19,850 nt of DNA from Bacteroidota bacterium (GTDB lineage Bacteria; Bacteroidota; Bacteroidia; Cytophagales; Cyclobacteriaceae): assembly GCA_023431285.1 (NCBI GenBank), contig JAEYXN010000131.1:1-19850 (forward strand), given 5' to 3'. The position numbers and the translations under genes are program-made. The notes below the pieces were generated by a model. That model had not been told where the DNA came from. It searched no databases and saw only the letters and a program-made list of their open reading frames with translations. Each line of letters opens with the position of its first letter. Position 1 is the stretch's first letter. This document shows, one piece after another, positions 1 to 6,401 of the stretch.

Positions 1-262
1 GGGATGGACAGTCGTTTGTTTAGAACTTGATGAATTTATAAAATCGAAGATGGTACATTTTGAAGAGCAAGAAACTAATGAACTTGCTCTTGAATCCTTC
101 GAGGAAAAAAGAAATAAATTCGTTTATCTATGGGCGTTGATTCCATTAACACGCGCTATCGATACTTTAGTTATTACGATAAATGATAAAGAGTCCAGGA
201 TTGCAAGAGCGCTTAGGAAAGTTTATGAGGAATGTCCTGACATTGTACAATGGATTGACTAG
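1..262 (+). CDS. C-terminal end of a UvrD-like (superfamily 1) helicase, partial
   Basis: The frame is open from base 2 to the TAG at 260-262, so this is the last ~86 residues of a gene that starts upstream of the window. The ATG at 50 is probably internal. The stretch LWALIPLTRAIDTLVITI resembles helicase motif VI of UvrD/Rep-type SF1 enzymes (the usual form is y-VA-LTRA-r-x-x-L), and ends about 40 residues before the C-terminus, as is usual for that family. SF1 helicases translocate on DNA using ATP, and motif VI contributes the arginine that senses nucleotide. It lies 28 bp upstream of the DUF262-HNH gene on the same strand, so the two may be co-transcribed. Only motif VI is visible, so the subfamily cannot be named, and a nuclease-fused or DUF2075-like ATPase remains possible. 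Confidence 0.55.
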   Translation, partial: GWTVVCLELDEFIKSKMVHFEEQETNELALESFEEKRNKFVYLWALIPLTRAIDTLVITINDKESRIARALRKVYEECPDIVQWID

Positions 263-290
263 TCTTAGCAATTTTGAATAACCCAATACC

Positions 291-1991
291 ATGCCAAAAC
301 AAGACATCAGCGTAAAACAACTGGTAAGTAAAGTTACCTCAAGAGAACTCGCGTTACCCGAAATGCAACGTAGGTATGTGTGGACCGCTGTAAAAGTTCG
401 CGACTTGTTGGATTCTCTCTACCGAGGCTATCCATCCGGAGCAATCTTAGTGTGGGAAGCAGACCCCAGCATGGATGACCGCAGCTTACAGGTTAGCGGT
501 GTTTCAAACAATCCATTGTCTGGAAGGCTTTTACTATTGGATGGCCAACAACGACTTACCAGTTTGACTGCAATCCTCACCGGAAGTCCAATTGTTGTAC
601 GGAACAAACGAAGACCCATTGAGATACTTTTTAATCTCAATCACCCGGACATCCTCGCGGCTGAGGACGTAACAGAAGTAGACGATGATGACGATGACGA
701 TGACGATGATGACGAGAATGACGAAGAAATTGATCTGGTGGAGGAATTGAGAAGACGCACCTTTGTTGTTGGCTCCAGATCACTAAAAAATGATCCAAGT
801 TGGGTTTCAGTTTCGGATGTCTTCAAAAAAACGGAATCACAACTATTGAAACCTCTTGGAATAAATTCTGACGATCCGAACTGGGATAAATACACGGAGC
901 GAATACGCAACCTTAAGAAGATCGAGGACTACCAATACGTCATGCAGATACTCGATAAGAATTTATCTTACGAAGAAGTTACCGAGATATTCGTAAGGGT
1001 CAATTCACTCGGTGCAAAGTTGAGAGGATCGGATCTGGCTTTGGCTCAGATCACTTCAAAATGGAAAGGATTTATCGGCGAAATTGACTCATTCTCGAAA
1101 GAGTTTGATAACAACGCTGATTACCTGATGGACACTGGTATTTTGGTGAAGACCCTTGTTGCCTTCGCCACCAATCAAAGCAAATTCAAAACGGTAAATC
1201 GTGTTAAGATCGGAGACTTCAAAGAAGCGTGGGAGAAAACACAAGTCGGACTTCGGTTCGCTATCAACCTATTGAAGAACAATGCGCGTATCGAAAATCT
1301 GCGCCTTTTAGGATCACCTTTCTTGTTGGTACCACTTGCATACTACGCAGTTCAGCAAAATGAAAAACTATCAAAAGAAGACGTCCGAAAACTCATGCTG
1401 TGGTTTTATGTAGCCCACATGAAAGGCCGCTATGGTCTTGGTTCTAGCGAGGGCTTGCTTGATAGTGACTTGTCTGCCTTGCATCGTACCAAGAATTTAG
1501 ACGAGTTGTTGGCGATCCTAAAACTTCAGGTCAAAGATTTCATGGTGTCAGTTGATGAGATAAAGAATAAGAACAGAAGAAGTCCTTATTTCAGTATGTT
1601 GTTCTTCATTGCAAAACAAAAGGAAATCAAGGACTGGTTTACTGGACTAGCAATTTCAGAAAAGCTTATCGGGAAAGCACACGCTCTACAATTTCATCAC
1701 ATCTTTCCAAAATCTCTACTTAGAAAATTAGGCTTTGATAGAAAGGAAATAAACGAGATTGCAAACCTTGCATTTATTGGAGGTAAGACCAATCGCAACA
1801 TCAGCAACAAAGAGCCAAAAAAATACCTGGTAGAAGTTGTTGACAAGCGTGGCGAAGAAATTCTTGATCACCACAACCTCCCTGAAGATACCGAGCTGTG
1901 GAGATTAGATAATTATCAGGAATTCCTCAATTACCGAAGGAAGCAAATAGTGAAAACCGTTAATCTATTTATTGGAAAGCTTTCGAAATAG
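291..1991 (+). CDS. DUF262 and HNH-domain protein (GmrSD-like restriction endonuclease family)
   Basis: This 566-residue protein has an N-terminal DUF262 domain (ParB/GmrS-like fold), with LPEMQRRYVW at 22-31 and the signature DGQQR at 84-88. A second conserved block, IFVRVNSLGAKL, is at 233-244. The C-terminus has an HNH/DUF1524-like nuclease region: FHHIFPK at 468-474, then NLAFIGGKTNRNISNKEPKKY at about 492-512. In GmrSD and BrxU-type enzymes the DUF262 part binds and hydrolyses NTP to control cleavage, often of modified phage DNA; here both halves sit in one chain. An acidic insert of 11 consecutive Asp (131-141) followed by ENDEE lies between DGQQR and the helical middle. It follows the helicase end by 28 bp and converges on the glycosylase-like gene with a 17-bp gap. 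A defence role is inferred from the family and neighbours. The target DNA is unknown. Confidence 0.85.
   Translation: MPKQDISVKQLVSKVTSRELALPEMQRRYVWTAVKVRDLLDSLYRGYPSGAILVWEADPSMDDRSLQVSGVSNNPLSGRLLLLDGQQRLTSLTAILTGSPIVVRNKRRPIEILFNLNHPDILAAEDVTEVDDDDDDDDDDDENDEEIDLVEELRRRTFVVGSRSLKNDPSWVSVSDVFKKTESQLLKPLGINSDDPNWDKYTERIRNLKKIEDYQYVMQILDKNLSYEEVTEIFVRVNSLGAKLRGSDLALAQITSKWKGFIGEIDSFSKEFDNNADYLMDTGILVKTLVAFATNQSKFKTVNRVKIGDFKEAWEKTQVGLRFAINLLKNNARIENLRLLGSPFLLVPLAYYAVQQNEKLSKEDVRKLMLWFYVAHMKGRYGLGSSEGLLDSDLSALHRTKNLDELLAILKLQVKDFMVSVDEIKNKNRRSPYFSMLFFIAKQKEIKDWFTGLAISEKLIGKAHALQFHHIFPKSLLRKLGFDRKEINEIANLAFIGGKTNRNISNKEPKKYLVEVVDKRGEEILDHHNLPEDTELWRLDNYQEFLNYRRKQIVKTVNLFIGKLSK
681..713 (+). 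repeat. GAY trinucleotide repeat encoding 11 Asp
   Basis: Eleven consecutive GAT/GAC codons sit inside the DUF262-HNH gene. GAT and GAC alternate irregularly, so this is an imperfect microsatellite. Copy changes in whole triplets would lengthen or shorten the acidic linker without breaking the frame. Confidence 0.9.
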
Positions 1992-2008
1992 AACGAAGAC
2001 ATTTGCAC

Positions 2009-3025
2009 TTAATAATACGGCCTCCAATTCTCATCCAACGAAAGCTGGTAAGCAACCGTTTTACCGATCTCCTCAACATTTCGCCGCCAAAATTTCCGAT
2101 TCCTATTGGACCCAATGTGCGGAATTCCCACGATATTAATGTTCTTCCACTTTATAGCACGAATGCGTTCCTGCTTGATGCCTGGCTGACCAACCTTTAA
2201 AAATTCCAACGCACCAGCTAGGCTTAGCGCATCTTTGACCTCAAAAAATGCTTCGCGGCCGAGTACGAGAATCAATTTAGGATTGACAGCTTGTATTTCG
2301 TTCTGCAGGTGATCCCGAGCGTACGCTGCGCGGATTTGACTCCAGGGCGTGACAATTTCTTTGATAAGTCCGTCAGGCTGTCTACGAATCTCTTTCAGAA
2401 AGCGAGATCCAATCGGAAAGACATGGGTAAAGTAAGCTTGACCCAACATCACTTCCGGCGTGGCGTCATAAATTTCTCCCAATAGTTCAGCAACATAACG
2501 GAATAGAAGAGTTGCATTTGCTCTGTTGAAGTGATCCCAACTTTGCGCCTCACTATGAAAATTGTAAGAGCACTGGAAATAGTCTTTCGTTACAATAGGT
2601 GTTGGCCCGATGACCATTACCTTATTGTTTTTTTCCGGAGACAAGTATCCAGTCCAAGACGGTGACGAAAGCGTTAGAGGCAAATCTTGAAGGTTATATT
2701 CGAATTCTGGCGGCAGGTAGCTGCTGTAGCGTGCCAAGCCATCAATGAACTGCAAAAAGATTTCTTTCCTTATCTCTTCTGAAAGCTGATGCTGCTCATC
2801 AGGATTACGCAATAATCCGTCATCAATCAATAAAGGACAAATCAAGTTTTTTTCATCAAAGAGCTGCCTGCGAAGAAATTCCATAGAAGTATTTTTCATT
2901 TTTTTTAAACATCCGGGTTTTAAGCTCGCCCAACCTGAGGACGAAATGTCCAGCCGTATCCTGAAGGGTAGGAGATGAGCAATCAATTTTATAAGTCCTG
3001 GGTCATTCTTTAAGTTGATTATCAA
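2009..3025 (-). CDS. Uracil-DNA-glycosylase-superfamily-like protein
   Basis: This 338-residue protein has the landmark order of the UDG superfamily. VMVIGPTP at 136-143 sits where the active-site loop follows the first core strand, in the place of GQDPY in classical UDG. NPKLILVLGREAF at 248-260 is the typical strand and helix of family 4/5 enzymes, and GIPHIGSNRNRKFWRRN at 300-316 sits where the HPS loop and DNA-intercalating segment occur. These enzymes remove damaged or unusual bases from DNA. The substitutions in the first loop make the base specificity unpredictable. The N-terminal ~130 residues are not recognised. The first codon is TTG at 3025, with AAGGAAG about 10 bp upstream and an in-frame TAA just before it; a later ATG (residue 43, at 2899) is the alternative. 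It is convergent with the DUF262-HNH gene, so it has its own promoter in 3026-3184. Confidence 0.6.
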   Translation of the reverse strand: MIINLKNDPGLIKLIAHLLPFRIRLDISSSGWASLKPGCLKKMKNTSMEFLRRQLFDEKNLICPLLIDDGLLRNPDEQHQLSEEIRKEIFLQFIDGLARYSSYLPPEFEYNLQDLPLTLSSPSWTGYLSPEKNNKVMVIGPTPIVTKDYFQCSYNFHSEAQSWDHFNRANATLLFRYVAELLGEIYDATPEVMLGQAYFTHVFPIGSRFLKEIRRQPDGLIKEIVTPWSQIRAAYARDHLQNEIQAVNPKLILVLGREAFFEVKDALSLAGALEFLKVGQPGIKQERIRAIKWKNINIVGIPHIGSNRNRKFWRRNVEEIGKTVAYQLSLDENWRPYY

Positions 3026-3185
3026 TTAGTTATCACTTCCTTTTGTAGTAACATCTTGTAACAAAATCCTTTCTTATCAAAAGGAAACACGGTTCTTGTT
3101 GATCTTACTTCGTTCTGTACCATGAACAGTCAATGAACTGAAAACATGCTCTATTTCGCGCGTTTGACTGGCTCTTGTTACAATC

Positions 3186-3201
3186 CGATACAATTGTGTC
3201 G
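3186..3201. other. Candidate distal attachment site (weak)
   Basis: CGATACAATTGTGTCG is a palindrome with one non-complementary pair. Bases 3185-3193 (CCGATACAA) repeat, in the same orientation, bases 9031-9039 at the 3' end of mnmE; TTA also matches four unmatched bases upstream. If both are att cores the element between them would be about 5.85 kb. Nine bases is short for a tyrosine-recombinase core, and a chance match in a window this size is quite possible, so this is only a lead. Confidence 0.25.
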
Positions 3202-3359
3202 ATAGGAATCCGGCCTATTTGGGCTGGCTAATGCGTTTTCATGCACTTAGAGCCTTCCAATGTCGTGTAACACTCCTTTGCATTTCAATTACCGAAAAGT
3301 TGTTTCAAGCCGGTGGTAAGTTCTTACCTAAGCTCACAGTCTGCTGCAATGGTTTTGGG

Positions 3360-3530
3360 CGCATCCAACGATAAAATTTCACATTCTGGGTGCAACGGAC
3401 AGTCTGGGCAATTGCAATTGCTACTGCACCCAAACGATGCAACATTGCCGGGCTCGTGTACCCAAAATGCAACAATGGCTATAGGTACTGCACCCAAAAC
3501 GACATTTATTGCAGTACAATGCATCCAAGT
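3360..3530. repeat. Iteron-like array, period about 32 bp (candidate origin of replication)
   Basis: Direct copies of TGCACCCAAAA begin at 3425 (TGCACCCAAAC), 3457 (TGTACCCAAAA), 3489 (TGCACCCAAAA) and 3520 (TGCATCCAAGT), so the steps are 32, 32 and 31 bp. More degenerate units start near 3391 (TGCAACGGAC) and 3360 (CGCATCCAAC). Two inverted copies lie at 3353-3363 and 3384-3394, 31 bp apart. The copies at 3425 and 3457 share the extension TGCAACAWTGSC after the motif. The inverted copy at 3353 and the direct copy at 3489 both extend to ATTGCAGYA. Spacing of about three helical turns suggests a protein binding one DNA face. The array lies directly beyond the replication-type ATPase gene, where iteron origins often sit in satellites and plasmids. 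Confidence 0.6.
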
Positions 3531-3547
3531 GAGGTAAGCATGTACGC

Positions 3548-3579
3548 AAAAAAGAATGCGATGCCATCGGTGGCATCGC
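3548..3579 (-). terminator. Rho-independent terminator of the element operon
   Basis: A perfect 9-bp stem GCGATGCCA / TGGCATCGC (3558-3566 and 3571-3579) closes a 4-base loop. Read on the minus strand the stem is followed by ATTC and then six T (complement of A at 3548-3553). It lies 36 bp beyond the stop of the DUF3987 gene and would end the minus-strand transcript. Confidence 0.8.
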
Positions 3580-3614
3580 TTTCCTAATTGTTAGCATGAT
3601 CTGATGATCTGAGT

Positions 3615-5009
3615 CTAACTAGCAATCGCATTGAAAACCCTTGGGTACTGCTTAATCCACTTCTTAATATGGCGACATACCTTCATGCGATATCTCTTGT
3701 CTCCATATAACACCTCTGCGATGTCAGCTTGGCTGCGTCCGTTTCGGAGCAAGGCAGCGCACGTAAGAACTTCCTGAGGCGCTGTTCGTCTGGTATCTAC
3801 AATACGGTATGTATCGATAGCACTTAGAAAGAAATAGTCGGCAAGCTTAATGGCGCGTTCCATAACTTCTGCGCCGACAGATTCCTGATTCATAAAGTTC
3901 GTGTGAAAATCCTTTCCAAAGTTTGGATCCAGTGCTTTGTCACAGATGTGCAGAATGCCGGCAAATCGGATGGCATACTCCTTGACTTTTCCATAGATGC
4001 TGGCCATAATGCTCTTGTCATCACTATCACTTATTCGGTTCAGCGTATCTGCTTTGGCGCGATACCAATCAATGTACATCTGAACTGCGTCGGATGTTAA
4101 CTTACAGACTTTAGGCACAGTGTCTGGCCGAGGAACTCCCAAGCCAAAGTATAACCTGTTGATGCAATCAAAATATGGCTTTCGGAATTCCTCCGGCATA
4201 GCAAATGCAGGATTAGGCATTGCAATTCTATCAGCTTCAGGAAGTGCGAAAAGAAAACGGAAAGCAAACCCACTTTGGTCTCGGTCATTCGCAAAAAACT
4301 TTGGTAGCACCTTGTATTGAGTTCCGCCAATAAAGTTGACGAATGGGCGAGGAAGATTGATAATCGTTTTTGCAGATCGTGCAGCTTGATAAGGAACGCA
4401 ACTCCATGATGACAAAAAGAACGCCTCATCAATACCGTCCTTCCTGTTATACTGGGACATCCCATTGATCACCTCAATGATTTCATCGGTGAACTTCACA
4501 ACGCCCTTTGGATTGTCTCGCAATATCGTTCGGATAAGAGTGCTGATATGCGCATCTCGAAACACAAGGCAATGATATCTTTCACGTTGGCGCATATCGT
4601 CTCCCATATCCGCCACTAACCTATCCCAATCAATATCTAATTGCTCCTGAATTTTCTGGTGAGGTTGAAACGCAATTGTTTGCATAAGTGATTTTCCACC
4701 TGAAGAGATTCCTACTAGAATGCCCCATACTGGAAGATGCACATAGTCCGTACTATTACTAGTTATGACGTAACTCGTTCCTATTGCCGAGCTAAGTCCC
4801 GACAAAATACTTAAGCCTACGTAACTTTTCGGGATGTCATACTCCACGCAAAGGTTGTTGATAAACGGTCTTAGAGACGAGTGAAAAACTTCAAGCGGAA
4901 ATCGGTTTACTGTTAAGTCACGTCTTAACATTTCCATCCTAATTTGTTCATTACTGAATGTGTCAAGACCAATGCTTGAACGGTCTTTTCGATACTTAGG
5001 TCTGTTCAT
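3615..5009 (-). CDS. DUF3987 P-loop ATPase, putative element replication helicase
   Basis: This 464-residue protein has a Walker A loop GISSGGKS at 100-107 after LPVWGILV, a Walker B-like strand VKFTDEI at 171-177, a sensor-like FIGGTQ at 227-231 and an arginine-bearing GFAFRFLF at 247-254. This is the DUF3987 (YfjI-like) pattern. The C-terminal ~45 residues look like a winged-helix or HTH segment (GRSQADIAEVLYGDKRYRM, about 426-444). Proteins of this family sit in plasmids, prophages and integrative elements and are thought to be hexameric helicases that start element replication; a primase (TOPRIM) domain often precedes the ATPase in other members but is absent here. It is the last gene of the minus-strand operon, 34 bp after the DnaB-N-like gene, and is followed by a terminator and the iteron-like array. 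Its leader is A/T-rich with no clear Shine-Dalgarno. Confidence 0.8.
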   Translation of the reverse strand: MNRPKYRKDRSSIGLDTFSNEQIRMEMLRRDLTVNRFPLEVFHSSLRPFINNLCVEYDIPKSYVGLSILSGLSSAIGTSYVITSNSTDYVHLPVWGILVGISSGGKSLMQTIAFQPHQKIQEQLDIDWDRLVADMGDDMRQRERYHCLVFRDAHISTLIRTILRDNPKGVVKFTDEIIEVINGMSQYNRKDGIDEAFFLSSWSCVPYQAARSAKTIINLPRPFVNFIGGTQYKVLPKFFANDRDQSGFAFRFLFALPEADRIAMPNPAFAMPEEFRKPYFDCINRLYFGLGVPRPDTVPKVCKLTSDAVQMYIDWYRAKADTLNRISDSDDKSIMASIYGKVKEYAIRFAGILHICDKALDPNFGKDFHTNFMNQESVGAEVMERAIKLADYFFLSAIDTYRIVDTRRTAPQEVLTCAALLRNGRSQADIAEVLYGDKRYRMKVCRHIKKWIKQYPRVFNAIAS

Positions 5010-5043
5010 AATTATTAAAATTTAAGGTTAAACTTTTTGAATT

Positions 5044-5730
5044 CTATCGATAGATACCTCTTGAAAAGATTGCGAGTATGCCCTGGATGTGTTCCTGCAA
5101 TTCTTTATCGTCCGCGGTTGTCCTTGGGATAAAGCCAAAGCTTTTGATATACTCGATCAGCAGATGTAGATGACACTTGCCTTCTAGGTCTTCAAAACGA
5201 TTGTTAAAACTGAGTTGGATGCCATCGATATCAGAAATGAATTCTTGCGGAAAGTCAGACTCACTTATGGATTGAATTACTTCATCGAGCACTTTAAGTG
5301 CATCGAAATCATCGGCGGCTTCTACAAGGCTTGATAGCTCATAAATAATACTCATTTGATGATCTTCAATGTCAGAGGAGAACAGGTACGCATTAATGAC
5401 TCTCAATAAACTCTCCAATATGTTGATGCTATGGAGTTGCAAAATATCGTGACCGAGATTCATTGTCGAACAAACCCGTGATGTCAGATAGCAGAGGTAG
5501 TAGCTATACTGCCTCCGTGTGTAACCGTCAACAACGCGCGTATTAATTGAATGAGATGGATAAAGTGATTCAATGACGGAAATAATGTGAAAGTGATCTT
5601 TCCCAGGAACTGATGAGAAATCCTCTGCTGTGACGAAATGCCCTAACCAGTTGTAAGCATGCCGGTCATCGAGAAACGCTCCAAGAATGAACTGTTCAAC
5701 CTGGAACTTACGTTGTTGCCGGGCTGTCAT
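5044..5730 (-). CDS. DnaB N-terminal-domain-like protein
   Basis: The first ~75 of 228 residues follow the DnaB-N pattern: EQFILGAFLDDRHAYNWL (12-29), then DFSSVPGKDHFHIISVIESL (37-56), a variant of the usual L-x-x-x-dF-x-x-x-x-H-x-x-i-f-x-a-i-x-x-L. In replicative helicases this helical domain forms the ring collar and contacts primase. The RecA-like helicase domain is missing; the remaining ~150 residues are unrecognised and mostly helical in character. It lies just upstream of the DUF3987 ATPase, so the pair could together supply the collar and motor of a helicase. Alternatively it may bind host primase or helicase loader. The ATG overlaps the stop of the 65-residue gene by 4 bp (ATGA), which indicates translational coupling. 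Confidence 0.5.
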   Translation of the reverse strand: MTARQQRKFQVEQFILGAFLDDRHAYNWLGHFVTAEDFSSVPGKDHFHIISVIESLYPSHSINTRVVDGYTRRQYSYYLCYLTSRVCSTMNLGHDILQLHSINILESLLRVINAYLFSSDIEDHQMSIIYELSSLVEAADDFDALKVLDEVIQSISESDFPQEFISDIDGIQLSFNNRFEDLEGKCHLHLLIEYIKSFGFIPRTTADDKELQEHIQGILAIFSRGIYR

Positions 5731-5924
5731 GATAAAGTTCTTAGTCGTTTATCAAATAACCCGATCAGTTTCCGTAGACGATAGATTGTCCTGAAGGAGC
5801 GATGGTCAGGACTCTGGGCTACTCTTCTTCTTGCTTTTCGCAGCTCCGTTACAAGGATGTTTCGTAGCCGAAAAAAATGCAGGCATACGCCAGCTATGTC
5901 AGCCAGATGTTGTATCTTTGCCAT
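5727..5924 (-). CDS. Small basic hypothetical protein
   Basis: It has 65 residues, is rich in Arg, Lys and Leu, and is probably helical (LRNILVTELRKARRRVAQ in the middle). No family is recognised. Its reality is supported by the 4-bp ATGA overlap with the following DnaB-N-like gene and by lying in the same minus-strand series. A DNA- or protein-binding accessory role is possible, but the sequence does not show one. A hairpin (5949-5975) lies between it and the upstream HTH gene. Confidence 0.55.
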   Translation of the reverse strand: MAKIQHLADIAGVCLHFFRLRNILVTELRKARRRVAQSPDHRSFRTIYRLRKLIGLFDKRLRTLS

Positions 5925-5948
5925 AAGAAATTTTTATTATTTGACAAG

Positions 5949-5980
5949 ACCGATAGAGTTCGTACCTCTATCGGTTTTTT
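5949..5980 (+). terminator. Strong terminator-like hairpin on the plus strand
   Basis: A perfect 10-bp stem ACCGATAGAG / CTCTATCGGT with a 7-base loop is followed by six T (5975-5980) on the plus strand. No plus-strand gene precedes it. On the minus strand, the direction of the operon, the stem is followed by CTTGTCAAAT, which has no T run. It may block antisense transcription, or act as a stem-loop in the operon mRNA between the HTH and 65-residue genes. Confidence 0.6.
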
Positions 5981-5991
5981 GTTATCAAGAG

Positions 5992-6312
5992 CTATCTTTT
6001 GCTAGCCGTGATGATTTCCTGTTCCGTTTTCCGACGACCATTACGGATCCAGTCGTCGAGGATTGACTTTACAAAATAGATGCGCTTTCCGCGCTTCGAA
6101 TGTGGCACTTGACGTTTGCTTACTAAGACGTATAGACTGCCTGGGGTAAACCCGAGATATTTTGCGGCCTCTTTGATTCCCATCAGTTCATCCTGGCGTG
6201 ATTGCGCTGCAAGAATATCTGAAACCGCGCGCTTAATAGAGGCGTCAATTCCAGGCTCGAGGACTTTCATTAACTGAGCGAGCGTTAATGGAGTATATAA
6301 GATCTGTTCCAT
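5992..6312 (-). CDS. Excisionase-family helix-turn-helix protein
   Basis: The C-terminal half of this 106-residue protein matches the MerR-like HTH_17/excisionase fold: IKEAAKYLGFTPGSLYVLVS (46-65), a wing KRGKRIYF, and DDWI at the end of the domain. Small proteins of this kind bind DNA near attachment sites or promoters of integrative elements, where they favour excision or regulate the operon. The N-terminal ~40 residues are not recognised. It is separated by 89 bp from the 302-residue gene upstream and by 67 bp, holding a hairpin, from the next gene. That spacing could allow its own promoter. It is the second HTH protein of the element; the first lies before the integrase. Confidence 0.8.
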   Translation of the reverse strand: MEQILYTPLTLAQLMKVLEPGIDASIKRAVSDILAAQSRQDELMGIKEAAKYLGFTPGSLYVLVSKRQVPHSKRGKRIYFVKSILDDWIRNGRRKTEQEIITASKR

Positions 6313-6401
6313 AGCATTCGTTTTTCTTTAACAATGCTATAGTTTTTATTTGGGGCTAAAGTCGTGGGTCTATCCTTTTGAAGTCTAGAAAAAATTTTCA
6401 A

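Larger units (their letters stand above)
3026..3614. other. Non-coding region with att-like and iteron-like structure
   Basis: No convincing gene lies in these 589 bases; short open frames on both strands have low-complexity products driven by the repeats. From left to right it holds the promoter region of the glycosylase-like gene, a near-palindrome at 3186-3201 overlapping a match to the mnmE end, an inverted repeat GGTAAG-TT-CTTACC at 3315-3328, a regularly spaced repeat array at 3360-3530, and a hairpin terminator at 3548-3579. The tandem GATCTGAT-GATCTGA lies at 3598-3612, just past the stop of the DUF3987 gene. The most likely reading is the distal end of the integrated element with its replication origin. 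Confidence 0.6.

Noticed and set aside
428..910. Minus-strand frames opposite the DUF262 gene, one rich in Ser
   Set aside because: They are shadows of the coding strand; the Ser run is simply the complement of the Asp repeat.
2870..2910. Possible frameshift at the run of eight T before the ATG at 2899
   Set aside because: The frame is continuous from the TTG at 3025 with a Shine-Dalgarno-like AAGGAAG; nothing shows a broken gene, only an uncertain start.
3360..3530. CRISPR array
   Set aside because: The period is about 32 bp but only about 11 bases are conserved per unit, copies occur in both orientations, and no cas gene is seen. Real repeats would be longer and nearly identical.
3313..3587. 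Overlapping short open frames on both strands in the repeat region
   Set aside because: Their products are driven by the TGCACCCAAA repeats, they overlap each other on both strands, and none has a family-like motif or a gene-like context.
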